A stretch of DNA of 10,494 nucleotides. Source: Syntrophobacterales bacterium (lineage in GTDB: Bacteria; Desulfobacterota; Syntrophia; Syntrophales; UBA6807). A program made the translations under genes and the position numbers. The stretch covers positions 1 through 10,494 of the forward strand of contig JAGGSD010000118.1 of the NCBI GenBank assembly GCA_021159265.1, read 5' to 3'. Below, in pieces: positions 6,462 to 10,494 of the stretch (position 1 is its first letter; every line of letters begins with the position of its first letter). Below the pieces are notes generated by a model that worked only from the letters and a program-made list of their open reading frames with translations, did not search any database and was not told where the DNA came from.

Positions 6462-7076
6462 ATGGGGAAAAATAAGAAATCAATCATTAAAGAATACATA
6501 AAGGCAATATTTATTGCCATAGTGATAGCTCTTTTTATCAGGACATTTTTTGTACAGGCTTTCAAAATACCATCAGGATCTATGATACCAACCTTACAGA
6601 TTGGTGACTGGCTTCTTGTCAACAAATTTATTTACGGTATAAAAATACCTTTAATAAGAAAAACTCTTATTCCCGTCAAAAATCCCCAACGGGGAGATAT
6701 TGCAGTTTTTATATATCCTATGGATAGATCAAAAGATTTCATAAAAAGAGTTATCGGTGTCGGGGGAGATATAATAGAGATAAAAAACAAGAAGATATAT
6801 ATTAACGGTTCCCCATTCGATGACACTTACGGCGTCTTTACGGATAGTCTGATTCTCCCCCGATCAATGCAGCCACGTGACAACTTTGGACCGGTAAAGG
6901 TTCCTGAGGGGCATATCTTTGTAATGGGAGACAATAGAGATAACAGTTACGATAGCAGGTTCTGGGGTTTCGTAAATCTGAATGATGTCATTGGCAAGGC
7001 ATTTATCATATACTGGTCATGGAACGGCAAAAAACACAACGTGAGATGGAACAGGTTGGCCAAAATACTTCATTAA
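6462..7076 (+). CDS. lepB: Signal peptidase I LepB
   Basis: LepB cleaves signal peptides from Sec- and Tat-exported proteins at the outer face of the cytoplasmic membrane. The 204-residue protein has one N-terminal membrane helix (about 12-29). The catalytic serine is Ser40 in PSGSMIPTL and the general-base lysine is Lys95 in FIKRVIGVGGD. The conserved box RGDIAVF lies at 78-84, and GDNRDNSYDSRFWGFV at 156-171. The ATG at 6462 follows AAAGGA at 6449-6454, overlapping the preceding stop codon. An upstream in-frame extension to 6288 overlaps the DUF456 gene and is rejected. The length is in the short class typical of many non-enteric bacteria. It is the last gene before the repeat-rich break that precedes the pyr genes. 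Confidence 0.96.
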   Translation: MGKNKKSIIKEYIKAIFIAIVIALFIRTFFVQAFKIPSGSMIPTLQIGDWLLVNKFIYGIKIPLIRKTLIPVKNPQRGDIAVFIYPMDRSKDFIKRVIGVGGDIIEIKNKKIYINGSPFDDTYGVFTDSLILPRSMQPRDNFGPVKVPEGHIFVMGDNRDNSYDSRFWGFVNLNDVIGKAFIIYWSWNGKKHNVRWNRLAKILH

Positions 7077-7090
7077 CTGATCGCACGTAA

Positions 7091-7309
7091 ATATATGACT
7101 CTGTTGATTTAAGGTCTTTTCGCCCAATCTCTGCGTTATGTTCAAAAAATAATCCTCGGAATATCAACTATATGCCTGCGGTCTTCGGCAAGCTCAGTCG
7201 AACCGTTATTTTTTTCGCATGCCCTGTCTGCGTGCCTGCCTGTGCGTGTCCGCACGTAGACAGGCTTGATCTTAAACGAAAATCCTCATAAATCAACAGA
7301 GTCATATAT
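7091..7309. mobile_element. MITE-like element with 21-base perfect terminal inverted repeats
   Basis: Positions 7091-7111 and 7289-7309 are exact reverse complements (core TGACTCTGTTGATTTA), and similarity continues inward imperfectly to about 7122 and 7277. The 219-base unit encodes nothing convincing. Inside are a bulged hairpin at 7179-7205 (TTCGGC, loop AAGCTCA, GTCGAA) and a 13-base stem, 7223-7235 with 7252-7264, perfect apart from one G-T wobble. AATCCTC near each inner side (about 7151 and 7282) is a partial internal direct repeat. Outside, CTGATCGC (7077-7084) is complementary to GCGATCAG (7343-7350). A TA dinucleotide flanks the TGACTC core on both sides, but since it is part of the palindrome a target duplication cannot be proved. 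No transposase is present, so it would be non-autonomous. Confidence 0.65.
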
Positions 7310-7312
7310 AAG

Positions 7313-7342
7313 TTGACTTTTGAATGTTTACGTTGGTATATA
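7313..7342 (+). promoter_or_regulatory. Possible sigma-70 promoter for the pyr genes
   Basis: TTGACT at 7313-7318 and TATATA at 7337-7342 are separated by 18 bases. The -35 is a good match and the -10 a fair one. It begins 4 bases after the right end of the inverted-repeat element and would start transcription near 7350, giving a leader of about 135 bases ahead of pyrR. No experimental support; judged by eye. Confidence 0.35.
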
Positions 7343-7378
7343 GCGATCAGTAATTCGAACATCAAGGCAGGGTGGGAA

Positions 7379-7405
7379 ATGATTTACACTTGTTTTAAGT
7401 CATAG
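7379..7405 (+). other. Eight-codon ORF in the pyr leader
   Basis: ATG at 7379 begins a reading frame MIYTCFKS that stops at TAG 7403-7405, 11 bases before the terminator stem. A purine-rich GGGTGGG lies just ahead but is a weak ribosome-binding site. Placement between a possible promoter and an intrinsic terminator recalls leader peptides such as that of enterobacterial pyrBI. At eight codons, chance is a strong alternative. Confidence 0.2.
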
Positions 7406-7416
7406 GTATAAAGCAG

Positions 7417-7450
7417 AAGCCTTCTCATTTAAATGGGAAGGCTTTTTTTT
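7417..7450 (+). terminator. Intrinsic terminator or attenuator ahead of pyrR
   Basis: A 14-base stem pairs 7417-7430 with 7431-7444 (AAGCCTTC against GAAGGCTT, one G-U wobble, the central ATTTAAAT forming the loop) and is followed by a run of T to 7450. It lies 35 bases before the pyrR ATG. It could end the lepB transcript, or act as an attenuator in the pyr leader. No clear antiterminator or Gram-positive-type PyrR-binding loop is visible. Confidence 0.8.
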
Positions 7451-7484
7451 GAGGTACATTGTTTTGTCGAAAGGGAAGGAGAAG

Positions 7485-8021
7485 ATGAAAACAAAAAAGG
7501 TTGTCATGAATGCTGAAGAAATAGACAGATCCGTGACGAGAATTGCCTCTGAAATCCTGGAAGCAAATATGGGTGCCGAAGATCTGGTCATCATTGGAAT
7601 CAGAGCAGGGGGAATGTTTCTGGCAAAAAGACTGCGTGACAGGATCTCAAGGACTGAAGGAACTGAAATTCCTTTTGGTATTCTGGACATCACCTTATAC
7701 CGTGACGATATATTGACATCCAATAGAAAACCAGCGCTTGGAAAAACAGATATATCTTTTTCACTTGATCTAAAGAAAGTTATCCTTGTGGATGACGTTA
7801 TTTTCACCGGAAGAACGATAAGGGCGGCTATGGATGCGCTGATTGACTTTGGAAGACCGAAGCTTATTCAATTGGCAGTTCTCATCGACAGAGGACACAG
7901 AGAACTTCCCATCCGGGCGGACTTTGTAGGCAGAAATCTTCCTTCGTCTTTCTGGGAAGAAGTTAATGTTTGCCTGACAGAAACAACCGGTAATGATGAG
8001 GTTGTTATTGAAGAAGGATAA
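7485..8021 (+). CDS. pyrR: Bifunctional pyr operon regulator / uracil phosphoribosyltransferase PyrR
   Basis: PyrR proteins bind pyr mRNA in response to UMP and, in many bacteria, also convert uracil and PRPP to UMP. The 178-residue product has the type I phosphoribosyltransferase fold markers: IGIRAGG (37-43), the PRPP loop VILVDDVIFTGRT (99-111), and the PyrR-typical C-terminal block LIDRGHRELPIRADFVG (133-149). GGAAGGAGAAG ahead of the ATG at 7485 sets the start; an upstream in-frame extension to 7449 would begin in the terminator T-run and is rejected. The terminator just upstream suggests transcription attenuation, though a recognisable PyrR-binding loop was not found. pyrB follows after 76 bases. 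Confidence 0.95.
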   Translation: MKTKKVVMNAEEIDRSVTRIASEILEANMGAEDLVIIGIRAGGMFLAKRLRDRISRTEGTEIPFGILDITLYRDDILTSNRKPALGKTDISFSLDLKKVILVDDVIFTGRTIRAAMDALIDFGRPKLIQLAVLIDRGHRELPIRADFVGRNLPSSFWEEVNVCLTETTGNDEVVIEEG

Positions 8022-8062
8022 ATCATAAAATGGCGGAAGGCAACGGACAAAAGGGAATCCTT

Positions 8063-8090
8063 AGCCTTGAGCCTTTAACCTTTAACAGAG
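8063..8090. repeat. Heptad tract upstream of pyrB
   Basis: Units AGCCTTG, AGCCTTT, AACCTTT and the diverged AACAGAG occupy the end of the pyrR-pyrB gap. The last unit runs into the pyrB Shine-Dalgarno (AGAGG, 8087-8091). Orientation is the CCTTG sense, as upstream of tgt and secF. No partner in the opposite orientation is present in this gap. Confidence 0.6.
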
Positions 8091-8097
8091 GTAAAGC

Positions 8098-9018
8098 ATG
8101 AAGTTATCAAGCAAAGATGTTTTGGGTATTAAGGATCTTTCTGTAGACGAGATAAATCTGATCCTTGATACGGCAGAATCCTTCCTGGAGGTTTCAACAA
8201 GAAAGATCAAAAAAGTGCCTACCCTGAGAGGAAAAACAATTATTAATTTCTTTTTTGAGGCAAGCACAAGAACCAGAACATCCTTTGAAATTGCAGGAAA
8301 GCGATTAAGCGCAGACATGGTAAACATTTCGGCCGCAACAAGCAGCGTGGTAAAGGGTGAAACACTTACGGACACAGCCAGAACACTGGAGGCCATGAAC
8401 CCGGATATTATTGTAATCAGGCACAGCGCCGCGGGAGCGCCACATATGCTCGCCAGACTTGTAAAGCAGTCTATCATTAATGCCGGTGATGGCGCTCATG
8501 AGCATCCCACTCAGGCTCTCCTGGATATGCTCACCATTAAAACAGAAAAGGGGAGAATTGCCGGTCTTAAGGTTGTAATTGCGGGTGATATAGCGCACAG
8601 CAGAGTTGCGCGCTCTAATATTCTCGGTCTTATAGAAATGGGCGCACAGGTAACCGTCTGTGGCCCGGCTATGATGATACCCAGAGACATTGATAAAATG
8701 GGTGTCTCCGTCTCCTATCGCATGAACGATGCAATAAAAGATGCCGATATCATAATGATGCTCAGGATCCAGCTGGAAAGACAGGCTGATAATCCTTTCC
8801 CATCAGATCGGGAATATTCAAATTATTTTTCCCTGAACAGCAGAAATATAAAAATGGCAAAGCCTGATGTGCTTGTCATGCATCCCGGTCCCATCAACAG
8901 AGGCATCGAGATAGCTCCTGATATAGCTGACGGGGTCAAGTCACTCATTCTTAAACAGGTAACCAATGGTGTTGCTGTAAGAATGGCTCTTCTATACCTT
9001 TTAGCGGGAGGCGCATAA
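8098..9018 (+). CDS. pyrB: Aspartate carbamoyltransferase catalytic subunit PyrB
   Basis: PyrB joins carbamoyl phosphate and aspartate to give carbamoyl aspartate, the committed step of pyrimidine synthesis. The 306 residues are the usual catalytic-chain length. The carbamoyl-phosphate motif STRTRTSFE is at 56-64, the mobile-loop SSVVKGE at 82-88 (Lys86), HPTQ at 136-139, the arginine of MMLRIQLER at 220-228, and HPGPINRG at 262-269 near the C-terminal aspartate-binding site. The ATG at 8098 has AGAGG 6 bases ahead. Its stop overlaps the pyrC start by one base (TAATG), indicating translational coupling. No pyrI regulatory-chain gene is visible in the window. PyrB of this class often assembles with dihydroorotase; that is family knowledge, not shown here. 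Confidence 0.97.
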   Translation: MKLSSKDVLGIKDLSVDEINLILDTAESFLEVSTRKIKKVPTLRGKTIINFFFEASTRTRTSFEIAGKRLSADMVNISAATSSVVKGETLTDTARTLEAMNPDIIVIRHSAAGAPHMLARLVKQSIINAGDGAHEHPTQALLDMLTIKTEKGRIAGLKVVIAGDIAHSRVARSNILGLIEMGAQVTVCGPAMMIPRDIDKMGVSVSYRMNDAIKDADIIMMLRIQLERQADNPFPSDREYSNYFSLNSRNIKMAKPDVLVMHPGPINRGIEIAPDIADGVKSLILKQVTNGVAVRMALLYLLAGGA

Positions 9019-10307
9019 TGAAACTGCTACTCAAGGGAGGAAGGATTATCGATCCTTCACAGAATATCGACGCAGAAATGGATCTTCTTATTGAAAATGG
9101 AAAGATTGCGAAAATGGGACGGGATCTTTCTGCTTCGGAAAATAATTCCACAACAGTGGAAACACTTGATTTACGGAATGCCTTAATCGTCCCGGGCCTG
9201 ATCGACATGCATACCCATCTAAGGGAGCCAGGTCATGAATATAAGGAAACTATCCAAACGGGGAGCGAAGCAGCAGTTGCCGGCGGATTTACATCAATTG
9301 CCTGCATGCCCAATACAAATCCAATAAATGATAATCGTTCGGTAACCGATTTTATTTTGAAACAGGCCGGAATCTGCAACATGGCAAATGTTTACCCAAT
9401 AGCAGCCATCAGTAAAATGTCGGAAGGTAAAATCCTTTCAGAATTTGGTGATTTGAAAGACGCCGGCGCCGTAGCCTTTTCCGACGACGGCAACCCTGTA
9501 ACAAACAGCAGGCTGATGAGAAACGCACTTGAATATGCCCATCCGCTGGACATGACCGTAATATCACATTGCGAAGTTTTGGATTTATCAACGGGTGGAA
9601 CAATGAATGAAGGCTCCGTATCCACCGAACTCGGCCTTCAGGGAATACCCAATGTTGCTGAAAGCATCATGGTGGAAAGGGATATCGCCCTGGCAGACTA
9701 CACGAATACTTCTGTTCACATCGCCCATGTCAGCACCGCGGAATCGGTCCGCGCAATCCGGGCAGCCAAAGCGAGAGGCGTACATGTGACAGCAGAAACG
9801 GCTCCTCATTACTTTACCCTTACCGACGAAGCTTTAAGAGAATTTTCCACCAATGCCAAAGTTTATCCACCATTGAGGAATATGAAGGACGTTGAATCAA
9901 TAAAAGAAGGTCTCAAGGACGGCACAATAGACGTAATAGCAAGTGACCACGCCCCACATTCATCCATTGAAAAAGACGTGGAATTTGAATATGCCGCAAG
10001 TGGTATTAACGGATTGGAAACATCGCTTTCACTCAGCCTGAAACTGGTGGACGACGATATCCTCACGTTTCATCAACTCATTGAAAAAATGAGTACAAAC
10101 CCTGCCCGAATATTAAAGATTAACAAGGGAACATTAACGATAGGTTCCGATGCTGATTTGACTATCATTGATACACAAAAGTCGTGGACCGTCAATGTCA
10201 ATATTTTTCGGTCAAAAAGCAAAAACTCCCCATTCCAAGGATGGAAATTAAAAGGAAAGGCAATTATGACCATCGTCGGAGGAGAAATTAAATACAAAGA
10301 AACATAA
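9018..10307 (+). CDS. pyrC: Dihydroorotase PyrC
   Basis: PyrC cyclises carbamoyl aspartate to dihydroorotate, the step after PyrB. At 429 residues it belongs to the long class I dihydroorotases. Metal and catalytic residues look complete: His65 and His67 in DMHTHLREPGH, Asp156 in FSDDGNP, His184 in ISHCE, His237 in HIAHVST, and Asp310 in ASDHAPH. Other family blocks are ETAPHYFTLTDE (260-271) and PPLR (284-287). The presence of all these argues for an active enzyme rather than the inactive PyrC-like partner found with some PyrB chains. The ATG overlaps the pyrB stop by one base. No terminator is visible in the 187 bases that follow, so the operon may continue beyond the window. Confidence 0.97.
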   Translation: MKLLLKGGRIIDPSQNIDAEMDLLIENGKIAKMGRDLSASENNSTTVETLDLRNALIVPGLIDMHTHLREPGHEYKETIQTGSEAAVAGGFTSIACMPNTNPINDNRSVTDFILKQAGICNMANVYPIAAISKMSEGKILSEFGDLKDAGAVAFSDDGNPVTNSRLMRNALEYAHPLDMTVISHCEVLDLSTGGTMNEGSVSTELGLQGIPNVAESIMVERDIALADYTNTSVHIAHVSTAESVRAIRAAKARGVHVTAETAPHYFTLTDEALREFSTNAKVYPPLRNMKDVESIKEGLKDGTIDVIASDHAPHSSIEKDVEFEYAASGINGLETSLSLSLKLVDDDILTFHQLIEKMSTNPARILKINKGTLTIGSDADLTIIDTQKSWTVNVNIFRSKSKNSPFQGWKLKGKAIMTIVGGEIKYKET

Positions 10308-10382
10308 ACTTTTCAGTTGGATAAATAGAAATAGAAGATTCGCAAAACAAGGAATTGATGAATCGTAATAATGTCAAAACTC

Positions 10383-10407
10383 GTAACCGTTCACGGGTTC
10401 AAGGTTC
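10383..10407. repeat. Heptad-like segment, inverted relative of 143-161
   Basis: GTAACCGTTCACGGGTTCA (10383-10401) is the reverse complement of 143-161 at 18 of 19 positions. It continues with AGGTTC, matching the heptad class. The core CCGTTCACGG can form a small hairpin. Apart from this, the repeat at 10442 and the doubtful ORF, nothing is seen between pyrC and the window end. Confidence 0.6.
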
Positions 10408-10441
10408 CATTCTTGTCCCCCAGACTGCATTTGGGATGTGT

Positions 10442-10494
10442 ATTTACGAGAAAAGCGTCAGCTCTGTCAGTACTGAAACAAAATCTGGAGCCAA
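10442..10494. repeat. 53-base dispersed repeat, right copy
   Basis: This is the direct-orientation counterpart of 1-53 with four substitutions. The central palindrome is TCAGTACTGA. The copy ends exactly at the window edge and probably continues, since homology has not stopped there. Exact placement of both copies at the edges fits a contig bounded by a multicopy repeat. Confidence 0.85.

Larger units (their letters stand above)
10358..10494 (+). other. Possible small ORF running off the right edge
   Basis: ATG at 10358 has AAGGA at 10349-10353 four bases ahead and stays open for 45 codons to the window edge. It begins MNRNNVKTR and enters the 53-base repeat in the same frame as the left copy (IYEKSVS..ETKSGA). 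If the left copy's continuation follows, it would end about 11 residues later. A second frame from ATG 10371 is also open to the edge, which weakens the case. It crosses heptad-like DNA, so repeat readthrough is the main alternative. Confidence 0.2.

Noticed and set aside
7077..7365. Minus-strand ORF (7168-7365) across the lepB-pyrR gap
   Set aside because: Its sequence is accounted for by inverted repeats and hairpins and it shows no protein family features.
7350..7416. Classical Gram-positive PyrR-binding loop
   Set aside because: I searched the leader by eye for the conserved UCC..GAGGCU-type loop and an antiterminator co-linear with the terminator arm and found neither.
8082..8477. Minus-strand ORF of 131 codons over pyrB
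   Set aside because: It lies opposite a clear PyrB frame containing the STRTRT and SSVVKGE motifs; it is a shadow frame.
1..10494. Circular replicon inferred from matching ends
   Set aside because: The ends differ at four of 53 positions, so they are two diverged repeat copies rather than an assembly overlap; gene content is chromosomal.

Overview
The window is a compact, single-strand (+) stretch of bacterial housekeeping genes. Order: a small DUF2065 membrane protein, queA, tgt, yajC, secD, secF, a DUF456 membrane protein, lepB, pyrR, pyrB, pyrC. All eleven frames look intact. I place the organism in the former Deltaproteobacteria (Desulfobacterota-like). This is an inference from the queA-tgt-yajC-secD-secF order, from PyrR heading a pyrB-pyrC pair, and from CAAGG/CCTTG heptad repeats between genes, which I associate with sulfate-reducing and syntrophic members of that group. 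Base composition leans to A+T by eye; it was not calculated.

Layout. 1-239: a 53-base repeat, short-period repeats and a palindrome. 240-425: DUF2065 gene. 483-2920: queA and tgt, two enzymes of queuosine tRNA modification, separated by a 293-base spacer that is almost wholly inverted-repeat structure. 2953-5936: yajC, secD and secF, the accessory subunits of the Sec translocon, with a converging heptad-repeat insert between secD and secF. 5938-7076: DUF456 gene and lepB (signal peptidase I), which matures Sec substrates. 7077-7484: a MITE-like element with 21-base perfect inverted ends and internal hairpins, then a possible promoter, an 8-codon ORF and an intrinsic terminator or attenuator. 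7485-10307: pyrR, pyrB, pyrC, the second and third steps of UMP synthesis with their likely regulator. 10308-10494: no confident gene; a second copy of the 53-base repeat ends the window.

The genes are conventional and I see no new enzymatic or defence system. The unusual content is between the genes. Degenerate 7-base tandem repeats lie upstream of five genes, ending a few bases from the Shine-Dalgarno in three of them and overlapping it in pyrB. One tract runs into the end of tgt and supplies its last residues and stop codon. The two longest spacers (queA-tgt, secD-secF) hold heptad tracts in opposite orientation, so their RNA could form long hairpins inside what look like operons. The 53-base element at both window ends differs by four substitutions, two of which preserve a palindrome, and it is open in the same frame in both copies. 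Because both copies sit exactly at the window edges, the window may be a whole assembly contig broken at a multicopy repeat.
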